A DNA stretch of 64,000 nucleotides from Magnetococcales bacterium (GTDB taxonomy: Bacteria; Pseudomonadota; Magnetococcia; Magnetococcales; JADFZT01), in the NCBI GenBank assembly GCA_015232395.1, contig JADFZT010000001.1:113272-177271 (forward strand). Reading direction: 5' to 3'. Below the pieces are notes generated by a model. That model had not been told where the DNA came from, ran no database searches, and saw nothing but the letters and a program-made list of their open reading frames with translations. Positions 26,201-35,602 of this stretch are shown in pieces. Each line of letters opens with the position of its first letter. The first letter of the stretch is position 1. The position numbers were made by a program, and so were the translations under genes.

Positions 26201-27337
26201 TCAGGCGGGAAACAGGCGGGCCAGCAGCGATTGGTAAATTTTGGCCAGCCCCCGCAGATCCACAACCGGGCAGCGCTCATTCACCTGATGGATGCCCAAG
26301 GCGACCAAACCAAACTCCAGGGTCTCCGGGCAATATTGCGAGATAAAACGCGCATCCGATGTCCCGCCACCCGTGGAAAGCGCCGGTGGATGGCCGGTCG
26401 CCTCGGCAATCGCCCCCTGCAACGCTGGCAGCAAACTCTCCCCCCGGGTGCGAAACGGCAATCCCGAAAGGGTGGTGTTCAACTCATAATCCACCCCGGA
26501 GCGATCCAAAACCCCACGAATGATCGTCTCCAACCCTTCCGGCGTCTGTTCGGTGTTAAACCGCACATTGAAGGTGGCACGTATCTGCCCCGGAATCACA
26601 TTGCTCAGCCCCCCCGAGGTCAAGCCCGTAAACTGAAAGCTCGACGGCTGAAAATCGGCATTCCCTGCATCCAAAACAGTCTCAGCCAGCTGCCCCAGGG
26701 GTCCAAAAGCGCGATGAATGGGATTATCCGCCAGGTGGGGATAGGCTACATGGCCCTGCACTCCCCGGATCACGATCTCGCCGTTCAATGAGCCCCGGCG
26801 GCCATTTTTGATCACATCTCCCAGACGCTGGCTACAGGTAGGCTCCCCCACCAGACAGTAGTCCAGCCGCTCCCCCTTCTCCTTCAGCCAATCGAGAACC
26901 CGCCGGGTGCCATCAACGGCATCCCCCTCCTCATCGCCAGTGATCAAAAAAGAGAGGCTCCCCCGCTGGGTAAAATCGGGCTGCCGGGCGAGAAACCCTT
27001 CCACACCGGCCACCATGGCGGCCAGCCCCCCCTTCATATCGCTGATACCCCGGGCGATAATCTCCCCCTCCCGAATCTCACCACCGAAGGGATCCACCTG
27101 CCAAGCGTCCAAATCCCCGGAAGGCACCACATCGGTGTGACCCGCGAAGCAGAGGTTGGGACCGACATCCCCCAGGCGGGCATAAAAATTATCCACCTCG
27201 CCAAAGCGCAAGGGGTGCACCTTAAATCCCAACGCCTGAAGACGTGCCACCACGATCCCCTGGCAGCCGTGATCAGCCGGGGTGACAGAAGCCACCCGGA
27301 CCAACTCCAGGGCCAAATCCAGGGGATCGTGGGCCAT
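26201..27337 (-). CDS. dapE: Succinyl-diaminopimelate desuccinylase
   Basis: DapE hydrolyses N-succinyl-LL-DAP in lysine and peptidoglycan synthesis. The 378-residue M20 metalloenzyme shows metal ligands in FAGHTDVVPSGD, GISDMKGGLAAM, and the catalytic Glu pair in TGDEEGDAVDGTR. Substrate motifs are YCLVGEPTCSQRLGD and STGGGTSDARF. Its start codon abuts the dapD stop with no spacer, showing tight coupling. It is the last gene of the dap operon. Confidence 0.97.
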   Translation of the reverse strand: MAHDPLDLALELVRVASVTPADHGCQGIVVARLQALGFKVHPLRFGEVDNFYARLGDVGPNLCFAGHTDVVPSGDLDAWQVDPFGGEIREGEIIARGISDMKGGLAAMVAGVEGFLARQPDFTQRGSLSFLITGDEEGDAVDGTRRVLDWLKEKGERLDYCLVGEPTCSQRLGDVIKNGRRGSLNGEIVIRGVQGHVAYPHLADNPIHRAFGPLGQLAETVLDAGNADFQPSSFQFTGLTSGGLSNVIPGQIRATFNVRFNTEQTPEGLETIIRGVLDRSGVDYELNTTLSGLPFRTRGESLLPALQGAIAEATGHPPALSTGGGTSDARFISQYCPETLEFGLVALGIHQVNERCPVVDLRGLAKIYQSLLARLFPA

Positions 27338-28189
27338 CTAAAATTCCCGCAGCAGTTCGTTGATGGCGGTTTTGGAGCGGGTACGGGCGTCCACGGTCTT
27401 CACGATCACGGCACAGTAGAGATTGGGACCGGGAGAGCCGTCGGGGAGGGGTTTGCCGGGCAGGGTTCCGGGCACCACCACCGAATAGGGAGGCACATAT
27501 CCCCGATGAATCAAGCCCGTTGTGCGATCAACGATGGGGGTGGAGGCCCCGAGATAAACCCCCATGGAGAGCACCGAACCCTCACCGACGATCACCCCTT
27601 CGGCCACCTCGGAGCGGGCGCCGATGAAGCAGTTGTCTTCGATAATCACCGGATTGGCTTGCAGTGGCTCCAGCACCCCGCCAATACCTGCGCCGCCGGA
27701 GATGTGGTTGTTTTTACCGATCTGGGCACAGGAGCCCACCGTGGCCCAGGTGTCGATCATGGAACCGGAATCCACATAAGCGCCGATGTTGGCATAGGAG
27801 GGCATGAGCACCACACCCGGGGCGATATAGACCCCCTTGCGCACGGTGGCGGTAGGCACCACCCGAAAGCCCCCCTGGCGAAAGCGGGCTTCGTCCCAGC
27901 CGCTGAATTTCAGGGGCACCTTGTCAAAATGGGGGGCTCCGCCACCGGGAATCACGACATTGTCGTGGAGCTTGAAAAAGAGCAAAACCGCTTTTTTAAC
28001 CCACTGGTTCACCACCCAGCCGTGGGTAGCATCGGCGTGGTCGGGATTTTTTTCCGCCACCCGCAGTGCACCGGAATCCATCCCTTCGATGGCTTCCAGC
28101 ACGGCATCCCGCACAGCGCCTTGGGTCTGGGGGTTGTAGTCGGCCCGGTTTTCCCAGGCTTGTTCGATGGTGGTTTGCAGTTCAGACAT
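27338..28189 (-). CDS. dapD: Tetrahydrodipicolinate N-succinyltransferase
   Basis: DapD adds succinyl-CoA to tetrahydrodipicolinate, committing to the succinylase branch. The 283-residue protein has the left-handed beta-helix hexapeptide region ([20 protein letters not shown], then [20 protein letters not shown]) and ends at NELLREF. It lies between dapC and dapE on the - strand. The 203-bp gap upstream holds a perfect inverted repeat that may regulate it. Confidence 0.97.
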   Translation of the reverse strand: MSELQTTIEQAWENRADYNPQTQGAVRDAVLEAIEGMDSGALRVAEKNPDHADATHGWVVNQWVKKAVLLFFKLHDNVVIPGGGAPHFDKVPLKFSGWDEARFRQGGFRVVPTATVRKGVYIAPGVVLMPSYANIGAYVDSGSMIDTWATVGSCAQIGKNNHISGGAGIGGVLEPLQANPVIIEDNCFIGARSEVAEGVIVGEGSVLSMGVYLGASTPIVDRTTGLIHRGYVPPYSVVVPGTLPGKPLPDGSPGPNLYCAVIVKTVDARTRSKTAINELLREF

Positions 28190-28203
28190 CCGTTTTCCTT
28201 AAA

Positions 28204-28256
28204 CTCCCTGTAATACGTGTCTCTTCATCCGGCAGCGCTCTGTCCATTACAGGGAG
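28204..28256. promoter_or_regulatory. Inverted repeat in the dapD leader
   Basis: An 11-bp perfect inverted repeat (CTCCCTGTAAT and ATTACAGGGAG) is separated by 31 bp. It lies 15-67 bp upstream of the dapD start, between dapC and dapD. It could be an operator half-site pair or a stem that slows transcription. It has no T-run and does not resemble a lysine riboswitch. Confidence 0.4.
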
Positions 28257-28392
28257 CCCTGACTTGGTTAAAGAGGGTTCGAAGCCAGTTTTTTTTAAGA
28301 GGACTGGCCTATTGAAAAAAATGTTTAAATCCAACGATCGAAGAACAATTTCCAGCACCAAACTCCGTCATAACGCCTGGAATGCTCTCCTC

Positions 28393-29625
28393 TCAGCCGC
28401 TCATCTCCCGGGCCAGGCGGGCAATGCGCTCCATCGCCTGACGGTTTTCATCGAGAGTCGCCACCAACGCCACCCGGATGAAGGGATCTCCGGGATTTTC
28501 CCCGGGGGCACATCCGGGGCAGCCCTTGACCGCCGGGCGGCCCAGATAACCACCGGGCAGCACCCGCACACGGTATTGCTCGAACAACTGCCGGGCAAAA
28601 GCCTCTCCCCCCCCCGGCACTTTAAGCCAGAGATAAAAACCGGCATCGGGACGCATCACCGGCAATACCGGAGAGAGAATTTCCAGAGCTGTTGCCAATT
28701 TTTCCCGGTAGAGCGCCCGGTTTTGTTCCACATGGCTCTCATCGGCCCAGGCGGCGACGGCGGCCTGCTGTATGAAGGGAGGGGTGGCGCAGCCGGTATA
28801 GGTGCGCAAACGAAAATAATCGGCCAGCACCCCGGCATCCCCCGCCACAAAACCGCTGCGAGCCCCCGGCATGTTGGAGCGTTTGGAGAGGGAGTTGAAG
28901 GCCAGGCAGCGGCTGAAATCAACCCGCCCCAAACCATAAGCGGCTTCCAGAATGCCTGGCGGGGGTTGCTCATCCCAAATTTCGGAATAGCACTCATCCG
29001 AGGCGAGAATAAAATCGTGCCGCTCGGCCAGGGCAATCAACCTTTGCAGCTGCTCCAGGGAGTAGACTGAGCCCGTGGGGTTGGAAGGGGTGCACAGATA
29101 GGCGATCCGGGTGCGACCAAGCAGCTCCTCCGGGAGGGATTCATAGTCGGGGAGGAAGTGGTTTTCAGCGGTGGCCTCTACCAGTACCGGTTCGGCCCCG
29201 GCCATGTGGGCCGCCCCTTCATAGATCTGATAAAAAGGATTGGGCATCAGCACGACAGGGGGGGGGGCCTCATTCCCCTCCCTTCCCACCACCGCCTGGG
29301 TAATGGAAAAAAGCGCCTCTCGGGTACCGTTGACCGGCAACAGATGCCGCTCCACATCCAGATGGCCTTCCGGCAGTTGATAGCGCCTCTCGATCCATGC
29401 CGCCACCCCCTGCCGCAGGGGCAACCCCCCCCGGGTGGAGGGATAGTGGGCGAGACCGTCCAGGGCCTGGGTCAGCGCTTCCCGGATAAAGGGGGCCACC
29501 GGGTGACGGGGTTCACCGATGGCGATATCGATGGGACCATATTCACCACGGGGCTCAACACCTTTGAGGAGTTTGCCCAATTTTTCGAAAGGGTAGGGGT
29601 GCAAACGCTTCAGACGTGGGTTCAT
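28393..29625 (-). CDS. dapC: Succinyldiaminopimelate transaminase
   Basis: The 410-residue class I aminotransferase fits DapC, which transfers an amino group from glutamate to N-succinyl-2-amino-6-ketopimelate. It shows the N-terminal signature MNPRLKRLHPYPFEKLGKLL typical of DapC, substrate residues in YLCTPSNPTGSVYS, an Asp in ILASDECYSEIW, and the PLP lysine in FNSLSKRSNMPGARSGF. The ATG overlaps the stop of the upstream peptidase by 4 bp. The three-gene order dapC-dapD-dapE supports the specific call over other aminotransferases. Confidence 0.94.
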   Translation of the reverse strand: MNPRLKRLHPYPFEKLGKLLKGVEPRGEYGPIDIAIGEPRHPVAPFIREALTQALDGLAHYPSTRGGLPLRQGVAAWIERRYQLPEGHLDVERHLLPVNGTREALFSITQAVVGREGNEAPPPVVLMPNPFYQIYEGAAHMAGAEPVLVEATAENHFLPDYESLPEELLGRTRIAYLCTPSNPTGSVYSLEQLQRLIALAERHDFILASDECYSEIWDEQPPPGILEAAYGLGRVDFSRCLAFNSLSKRSNMPGARSGFVAGDAGVLADYFRLRTYTGCATPPFIQQAAVAAWADESHVEQNRALYREKLATALEILSPVLPVMRPDAGFYLWLKVPGGGEAFARQLFEQYRVRVLPGGYLGRPAVKGCPGCAPGENPGDPFIRVALVATLDENRQAMERIARLAREMSG

Positions 29626-30773
29626 GGTGTTTTTGAGCCGACAGTCACATCCCCACCCTTCTGGGCCACATCGATTCCCTCGTTGGCAGCCTTGAAGGTT
29701 CTGTCGTGGGCTTGATTGGGGTCAAAAATATTGCCTCTGAGCCACCCCACCAGATCCCGCCAGATCCGTCGCTGCTCCCCTCTGGATGGCATAATTCCTG
29801 CGTAGCTCAGTTCAATGGTGATAATGGGAATTTGTTCCTGAACACCCGCAAAACGCCCCAGGGAACCGGGGTAGGTGCCCATCAGATCCAGATGCAAATG
29901 GCCCAGTTTTTTCGGTGGTTTGGGCCGATGGCCGTCAAAGTCCAGGAGCCCCAGGGGAGCATGTATCGAGATGATGACATGGGGCTTGAAGCGCACGATC
30001 TCTTCAGCCAGCCATCGGGACTCAGGCTCACTCAAAGGGGCTTGACCGGGATAGCGGCGGGGATCTCGGCCCGTACGGCGGACCCAATAGTCCCGGGACT
30101 CTTCCAACCAGTTGAAGGTGGGAAAGTTGCGGTTGAGATCCACCCCGTTGGCATTCATGCGTTGGGATCTTTTTTGCAACAGGCCGTCGGGATTGACCAG
30201 GGGTAAAACCCGCCAATGAAACAGACCGGAATGATAACGGTCCAATGTTTGCATCCATTTAAAGGCAATACTGACCGAGGAGTATTCATCACCGTGGATT
30301 CCCCCCAATACCATCACCCGGGCCTGGGGTTCACGGTTGGAAAGCGGCGGATACTCTTTCAGGGCCAGCGCCAGACCATTGACGGATTGATAACCGGTCG
30401 GGCGCAGATCGGCAGCATGACAGCTCTCGGGAGAGACACTTCCCAGCTTACGACCGATCTTTTGGCAGAGTGCCTGAACCGACCCCTCTCCCGTAACCGG
30501 GGAAATGGGAAGGGTCACGCTCCTGCCGGAAAATTTTTGGCCGGAATCGGTTTTTTTGACGGTTTGGGGACTGGCATTGGCCAGAGTCGCCTTTTCCACC
30601 ATATCCCGAACCCCCTCCGTGGTGATGACGGAGGTATCGTGAACAGAACGGGAGGGACCAGCCCAGGAGGCATCCGTCCCAACAAATACGCTAACTGCAA
30701 GCAGCGTAAGGAAAATATAACGCTTGATGGAAAGGGTCTTACTGAAAAACCCTTCCGGGTGGGATCGGTTCAT
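29622..30773 (-). CDS. M14-family zinc carboxypeptidase, MpaA-like, exported
   Basis: From the ATG at 30773 (GGCGGGAG upstream) the protein is 383 residues, with a signal peptide (YIFLTLLAVSVFVGTDASWA). M14 zinc ligands are seen in VLGGIHGDEYSSVS (His and Glu) and the later His in VIISIHAPLGLLDFDG. Other signatures are PLVNPDGLLQKRSQRMNANG, VDLNRNFPT and the catalytic Glu in ITIELSYAG. MpaA-type enzymes cleave the gamma-D-Glu-DAP bond of murein peptides. Overlap with dapC links it to the DAP pathway. The exported location contrasts with cytoplasmic MpaA, so the exact substrate is unsure. Confidence 0.82.
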   Translation of the reverse strand: MNRSHPEGFFSKTLSIKRYIFLTLLAVSVFVGTDASWAGPSRSVHDTSVITTEGVRDMVEKATLANASPQTVKKTDSGQKFSGRSVTLPISPVTGEGSVQALCQKIGRKLGSVSPESCHAADLRPTGYQSVNGLALALKEYPPLSNREPQARVMVLGGIHGDEYSSVSIAFKWMQTLDRYHSGLFHWRVLPLVNPDGLLQKRSQRMNANGVDLNRNFPTFNWLEESRDYWVRRTGRDPRRYPGQAPLSEPESRWLAEEIVRFKPHVIISIHAPLGLLDFDGHRPKPPKKLGHLHLDLMGTYPGSLGRFAGVQEQIPIITIELSYAGIMPSRGEQRRIWRDLVGWLRGNIFDPNQAHDRTFKAANEGIDVAQKGGDVTVGSKTP

Positions 30774-31074
30774 GTGGCTCCCGCCTCTGGGTGAAAAGGG
30801 ATTCATTTTTGGGATCAGTGTGATATGATCGCCCTTTCTACGGCACTCGGGAAAAACAAGTCAAACAGATAACTGCGTCACCCCCCCCTGCGGGAACAGA
30901 ATCCTCTACGTGAAGGACGGTGTTGTGCAGGGTTTGGAAATTCGAGATGGAATGACTTTTTTGGGGAACCTTCCCCAACGCCACCCGCTCCAAACCCGGG
31001 TGACACAAAACAACGCCGATTTGACACAGTCGGCCCCGGATTCGTCAAGTGGTGACTCTACGGGCGCAAAAAAA

Positions 31075-31920
31075 ATGAAAAGACGAGACTTCATAAAAGC
31101 AATCGGATTGGGGGTGGCAGGAAATTGCCTCACCACTCCGGCCTTTGCAGGATACTCCAGGCGGCCTCCGGTCATCGCACCCAAGCCCCGGAACGAACAG
31201 GTATCCACATACTTGCGTAAAATGCGGGAATTCGACCGGGATCACTCCACCGACGTTTTTCTCAGTCAGAAAAAATTCCGCATTCTTACCTCCACCAAAC
31301 GGCGGCTGGAAAAAATCCAGTCTACCATCGGTCACGCCAATTTTCATCTCCTCGATTTTGACGATGCCCTGAAGGCAGCCAACCGCTTTTCCGATGTCGG
31401 CTCCTTTCTGCCGGAAGAGTTGGATCTCCTGGAGATGGTTTTTTACGAATCAGCCACTGAATATGGCTTCTATGGCGAAAAACCGATCAAAAATCTAACC
31501 GACCGAATCCCCAAGCGGGAAGTGGTCAAAATCCCCGGATCAGGCAATTTTCTCTACAAAGGGCTGCCTTTACGCACCTATTATTCCGTCAAAAAAGAGC
31601 TGGGTGACAAGATCGTTCTCACCTCCGGTGTACGGGGAGTCTCCAAGCAGTTCATGCTCTTTTTGCGAAAAACCTACGAAAGCGGCGGCAATCTCTCCCG
31701 CGCCTCCCGCTCTCTGGCTCCCCCAGGCTATTCGTTCCACGGCATCAGCGACTTTGACGTGGGCCAAAAGGGCTTTGGGGCTGCCAACTTTACCTCACGC
31801 TTTATCACCACAGACGTCTATAAGCGCTTGGTGGAGCTGGGCTATCTGCAACTACGCTATCCCCGGGACAACCTCCTTGGGGTCCGCTTTGAGCCCTGGC
31901 ATATCAAGGTCAACACCTAA
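31075..31920 (+). CDS. Tat-exported D-Ala-D-Ala carboxypeptidase, VanY/M15-like
   Basis: From the ATG at 31075 the protein is 281 residues. It opens with a Tat signal, KRRDFIKAIGLGVAGN, then a cleavage region TTPAFAGYS. The C-terminal M15 domain contains the Zn ligands in PPGYSFHGISDFDVG (His and Asp) and FEPWHIKV. These enzymes remove terminal D-Ala from peptidoglycan peptides. An in-frame ATG at 30910 is less likely because it would bury the signal. It diverges from the M14 peptidase. Confidence 0.83.
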   Translation: MKRRDFIKAIGLGVAGNCLTTPAFAGYSRRPPVIAPKPRNEQVSTYLRKMREFDRDHSTDVFLSQKKFRILTSTKRRLEKIQSTIGHANFHLLDFDDALKAANRFSDVGSFLPEELDLLEMVFYESATEYGFYGEKPIKNLTDRIPKREVVKIPGSGNFLYKGLPLRTYYSVKKELGDKIVLTSGVRGVSKQFMLFLRKTYESGGNLSRASRSLAPPGYSFHGISDFDVGQKGFGAANFTSRFITTDVYKRLVELGYLQLRYPRDNLLGVRFEPWHIKVNT

Positions 31921-31940
31921 GCTTCGTTCAATTCGAAATC

Positions 31941-31978
31941 CACTCCCGGCGCCAGCCTTACCCAAAGCGCCGGGAGTG
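31941..31978 (+). terminator. Hairpin terminator after the VanY-like gene
   Basis: A perfect 12-bp stem (CACTCCCGGCGC and GCGCCGGGAGTG) has a 14-base loop and lies 20 bp after the stop. It is followed only by ATTTCAG, so termination may be weak or factor-assisted. Confidence 0.55.
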
Positions 31979-32161
31979 ATTTCAGTTGAGCGGCCCGCCC
32001 CTCTGACACTCTACTAAAGCACCCCTCTACCCCACCTTCCCAGCCATAACCGATTCCACTGATCTGCCCCAAGTTAACCCCACCCCAATGGCTTGTCTTG
32101 CCATCGTCCGTGTCTAGAATATAGTCGTTCCTTTTGGGAATGTTTTGGGGATGGCACATCG

Positions 32162-32528
32162 TATAGCAGTTCTATCTCAAAATTGGACACTCTTCCCTGA
32201 CTCGTCATCCCCGCGAAGGCGGGGATCCAGGGGACGATCCGCTCAAGCCGGGAAAGGGCAAGCCCGTCATCCCCGCGAAGGCGGGGATCCAGGGGACGAT
32301 CCGCTCAAACCGGGAAAGGGCAAGCCCGTCATCCCCGCGAAGGCGGGGATCCAGGGAGTTGATGGTTGCCCTCAAGGAAAAACCAAATCTTCAAGAAAGG
32401 CCGGTATTTTGCTGAAAGTGATGCAAGATTTGGAAAGGTTTGCGCCAAACTCCCTGGATTCCCGCATTCGCGAGAATGACGACAAAAATGCAATGGCATA
32501 TGTCCAATTCTTGATTTGAATGGCTATA
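32162..32528 (-). repeat. MITE-like repeat A, copy 3 (inverted, expanded)
   Basis: It starts TATAGCAGTTCTATCTCAAA and ends GATTTGAATGGCTATA, opposite in orientation to copies 1, 2, 4 and 5. The REP hairpin unit GTCATCCCCGCGAAGGCGGG plus the linker GACGATCCGCTCAA is amplified: three hairpins and two linkers occur at about 32203-32357. This makes it the longest copy (367 bp). Confidence 0.85.
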
Positions 32529-32539
32529 GTCTCTTTGAC

Positions 32540-32680
32540 AATAAAACCAAGACCTTGGGGCTGCGCCCCAAACCCGCTGGAGTTGGTAAGGCAAAATCAA
32601 AAGATAAGATCAAAAGATAAACCGTGGGCTCTGCCCACACCCGGTAGGGGGATAATCCCCCTACACCCCTAATAGTAAAA
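32540..32680 (+). repeat. Double-hairpin repeat B, copy 2
   Basis: It starts after AAAACCAAG with a first hairpin CTTGGGGCTGCGCCCCAAA, then AAAATCAAAAGATAAGATC spacer units, a middle hairpin GTGGGCTCTGCCCAC, a last hairpin GGTAGGGGGATAATCCCCCT, and ends CCCCTAATAGT. It lacks the T-run of copies 1 and 3. It lies 12 bp after repeat A copy 3 and upstream of folK. Confidence 0.8.
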
Positions 32681-32739
32681 TCAAAAGCAAAAGATGCATA
32701 TATCTGATCCACGCATTTTCCAACCCAAAAGCCATCCCT

Positions 32740-33261
32740 GTGAATAGCATCACTGCCTGGATCGGCCTGGGAGCTAACCTGGGAAAACCCCAAAAAACCC
32801 TCACCAACGCTCTCAAAGCCCTCAACAACACCCCCAACATTCAACTCCGCCAATACTCCAACCTCTATCGCAGCGAACCCGTGGGAAGCCCCAAGGGAGT
32901 ACCCTGGTATCTCAACGGCGTCTGCCAGATCGAAACCACCATCGATCCCCACGATCTACTGAATATATTGCAAAAAATCGAAGCCAGCCAAGGACGTGAC
33001 CGCACCAGGGAAACGCGCTGGGGAGCCCGCACCCTGGATCTGGATCTGCTGCTCTATGGCAACCACATCATTGATACACCCACCCTCATCATACCCCACC
33101 CCCGATGGCACCTGCGCCGCTTCGTACTCCACCCCCTGGCAGAGCTGGCCCCTGAGCTGATTCACCCCCTGCTGGGTAAAAGTGTTGACACCCTTTGCGC
33201 AAGTGTCGATGATCCCTCCCGGGTAATCCGGCTGCCGAAGTGGAATCCGACCCTGTTTTAA
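32740..33261 (+). CDS. folK: HPPK, 7,8-dihydro-6-hydroxymethylpterin pyrophosphokinase
   Basis: FolK transfers pyrophosphate from ATP to 6-hydroxymethyl-dihydropterin in folate synthesis. The 173-residue protein has WIGLGANLGKPQKTL, SEPVGSPKGVPWYLNGV and the catalytic tract RWGARTLDLDLLLYG, then PHPRWHLRRFVLHPLAELAP. Start is GTG at 32740 with no clear RBS. Its first 350 bp are C- and A-rich and low in G (70 of 360 by hand count, 32761-33120), most strikingly near repeat B. It precedes panB by 195 bp. Confidence 0.95.
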   Translation: MNSITAWIGLGANLGKPQKTLTNALKALNNTPNIQLRQYSNLYRSEPVGSPKGVPWYLNGVCQIETTIDPHDLLNILQKIEASQGRDRTRETRWGARTLDLDLLLYGNHIIDTPTLIIPHPRWHLRRFVLHPLAELAPELIHPLLGKSVDTLCASVDDPSRVIRLPKWNPTLF

Positions 33262-33456
33262 AAGGGCGGATATCTGAATCCTTCCAGGCCATAGCTTGCC
33301 CAACACAATCACCCTTTTGCCTGGATCGACCCCAATGCTGGTGGGCCGGGACAATCCCATAACCCTGACGGGAAACCTCTCCCCGATGGATTCTGCCGGA
33401 ATCGATTTTTGGTTCCCGGGAAGCCCTGCGCCCGCCAAAACCGAAGGAAATCCGAC

Positions 33457-34254
33457 ATGACCCGGCGGGTCACCCTACCTGATTTGATCGCCATGAAGGG
33501 GGAACGGAAGATTGTTTCCGTGACCGCTTACGACTTTTCCTTTGCCCGTCTTTTGGACCGGGCCAATATAGATATATTGCTGGTGGGAGACTCCCTGGGC
33601 ATGGTCATTCAGGGCCACGACACCACCTTGCCGGTCACCCTGGATGAGATGATCTATCACACCCGTGCAGTGGCTCGAGGGGCAGAGCGGGCGTTGGTGG
33701 TGTGCGACCTGCCCTTTGGTGATTATCAATCCAGCCCTGAAGCCGCCATGGCCAGTTCAGCCCGGGCGATGAAGGAGGGGGCTTGTCACGCCGTCAAGCT
33801 CGAAGGGGGAGAGCACATGGCGGAAACCATTCGCTTTCTCACCACCCGGGGAATACCCGTCATGGGCCATGTAGGCCTCACCCCCCAATCAGTCCACGCC
33901 TTTGGAGGATTTCGAATGCAGGGGCGGGGAGAGGCTGGGGAGCAGGTGATGGCCGATGCTTTGGCTGTGGCCGAAGCGGGAGCGGGGCTGCTGATTCTGG
34001 AGGGCATTCCAGCCCCCCTCGCGACTCATATCACCCAAAGAGTCCACATCCCCACCATCGGCATCGGCGCTGGTCCCGATTGTGATGGCCAGGTCTTGGT
34101 CCTCTACGATCTCCTGGGCCTTTTTGAGGGAGTCGCGCCCAAATTTGTCAAGCATTACCTGGAGGGAGGCAGCCTGGTGGGGGAGGCGGTCAATCGCTTT
34201 GCCGAAGAGGTGAGGGAGGGGCGGTTTCCTGGTCCGGAGCACACATCCTCCTGA
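33457..34254 (+). CDS. panB: Ketopantoate hydroxymethyltransferase
   Basis: PanB converts alpha-ketoisovalerate to ketopantoate using methylene-THF. The 265-residue protein from the ATG at 33457 (GAAGGAAAT upstream) shows SVTAYDFSFARLLDRANIDI, ILLVGDSLGMVIQGHDTTLP (Mg ligand Asp), VKLEGGEHM, MGHVGLTPQSVHAFGGFRMQ and IGIGAGPDCDGQVLVLYDLL. It leads the panB-panC-panD group. Confidence 0.97.
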   Translation: MTRRVTLPDLIAMKGERKIVSVTAYDFSFARLLDRANIDILLVGDSLGMVIQGHDTTLPVTLDEMIYHTRAVARGAERALVVCDLPFGDYQSSPEAAMASSARAMKEGACHAVKLEGGEHMAETIRFLTTRGIPVMGHVGLTPQSVHAFGGFRMQGRGEAGEQVMADALAVAEAGAGLLILEGIPAPLATHITQRVHIPTIGIGAGPDCDGQVLVLYDLLGLFEGVAPKFVKHYLEGGSLVGEAVNRFAEEVREGRFPGPEHTSS

Positions 34255-34351
34255 TGAAGAAACGTCTATGGGGGACGTGAAAAAGGCTGACCGGCAGGAC
34301 TGGAAAGAGTCTGCCAACGATCCGATCTGGATGCACCAGGATGGAATCGAT

Positions 34352-35197
34352 ATGAAATTTTTTGAAAAACAGCACGACCTCTCCCTCTGGGTGGATCGCT
34401 GCCGGGGTGCTTCTGAGAGTGTCGGTTTTGTCCCCACCATGGGAGGGCTCCATGAAGGACACCTGAGCCTGATCCGGGCGGCCAAAGAAAAGTGTGACCG
34501 GGTGGTGGCGTCGATCTTCGTCAACCCCACCCAGTTTGGTCCGGGGGAAGATTTCGAACGCTATCCCAGGGAGTTGCAGCAAGATCGGGAATTGCTTGCC
34601 GGGGCTGGATGTGATGGACTCTTCTATCCCACGGTGGAAGAAATCTATCCCCAGGGGCATCAAACCCGGGTATCGGTGGAGCCTTTGGGGTCTCAGTTGT
34701 GCGGCGCTTTTCGACCCGGCCATTTTGAAGGTGTGGCGACGGTGGTGACTGTTTTGTTGAATCTTGTGCGTCCCCATCGTATCTTTCTTGGCCTGAAGGA
34801 CTACCAGCAATTTATCCTGCTACGCCAGATGGTCGGGGATTTGGGGCTGGGAGTGGTGGTGGAAGGGGTGTCGACGGTGCGGGAAGCCGACGGTTTGGCC
34901 CTCTCCAGTCGCAACCGCTATCTCGATCGGGAAGGTCGGGAACGGGCCTTGGGGCTTTATCGGGCCATGGAGGCTGTCAGTGAAGCCTGGCAGGGGGGAG
35001 AACGCAATCCTGAGGCCCTGGAAGGGGTTGGTCGTCAGGTTTTGGTTGCATCGGGAATTGATCGCATTGATTATGTAGCGGTGCGAGACTCCCGGACGCT
35101 GGGGCCCTGGAATCTGGACAGCACATCACCACAGCTACTGATCGCAGCCTTTGTGGATGGCGTACGCCTCATCGACAACCGGCTGTTAACTTCGTGA
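34352..35197 (+). CDS. panC: Pantothenate synthetase
   Basis: PanC condenses pantoate with beta-alanine using ATP. From the ATG at 34352 the protein is 281 residues, the usual size; in-frame ATGs at 34268 and 34331 would add 28 or 7 atypical residues. Motifs are VPTMGGLHEGHLSLIRAA, SIFVNPTQFGPGEDFERYPR, LCGAFRPGHFEGVATVVTVL and the KMSKS-like segment VREADGLALSSRNRYL. It sits between panB and panD. Confidence 0.96.
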   Translation: MKFFEKQHDLSLWVDRCRGASESVGFVPTMGGLHEGHLSLIRAAKEKCDRVVASIFVNPTQFGPGEDFERYPRELQQDRELLAGAGCDGLFYPTVEEIYPQGHQTRVSVEPLGSQLCGAFRPGHFEGVATVVTVLLNLVRPHRIFLGLKDYQQFILLRQMVGDLGLGVVVEGVSTVREADGLALSSRNRYLDREGRERALGLYRAMEAVSEAWQGGERNPEALEGVGRQVLVASGIDRIDYVAVRDSRTLGPWNLDSTSPQLLIAAFVDGVRLIDNRLLTS

Positions 35198-35221
35198 AGT
35201 GAATGGAGAAAAATTGGGCAG

Positions 35222-35602
35222 ATGGACCTCAATCTGTTAAAATGCAAAATTCATCGAGCGACAGTCTCCGAAGTCCAACTGGACTACGAGGGATCCTGCG
35301 CCATCGATGAGGCTTTGATGGAAGCAGCTGGACTCCACGAATATGAACAGGTGCATCTCTGGAACATCAACAACGGAGAGCGATTCACCACCTACGTCAT
35401 TCGCGGAGAGCGCGACAGTGGCATGATCTCCGTCAATGGAGCTGCCGCTCACAAAGCCAACCAGGGGGATCTGTTGATCATCGCCGCCTTTGCCCGCATG
35501 AGTGAGGCCGAGGCCGAGGTATTCGCCCCAAAACTGGTATATGTGGATGGGGCCAACCGGATTGTCCGGATCGGCCACGCCATTCCGGCACAAGCAGCCT
35601 GA
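35222..35602 (+). CDS. panD: Aspartate 1-decarboxylase (pyruvoyl)
   Basis: PanD makes beta-alanine from aspartate. The 126-residue proenzyme has the self-cleavage site Gly24-Ser25 (YEGSC), where Ser25 becomes the pyruvoyl group, plus [14 protein letters not shown] and [18 protein letters not shown]. Together with panB and panC it completes pantothenate synthesis from ketoisovalerate and aspartate, apart from ketopantoate reductase. Confidence 0.97.
   Translation: MDLNLLKCKIHRATVSEVQLDYEGSCAIDEALMEAAGLHEYEQVHLWNINNGERFTTYVIRGERDSGMISVNGAAAHKANQGDLLIIAAFARMSEAEAEVFAPKLVYVDGANRIVRIGHAIPAQAA

Noticed and set aside
28190..28392. Lysine riboswitch before dapD
   Set aside because: The region has only a simple inverted repeat; no L-box core elements were recognised.
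32162..32528. Repeated CCCCGCGAAGGCGGGG units as a CRISPR array
   Set aside because: Units are palindromic, spacers are near-identical linkers, and no cas genes exist in the window.
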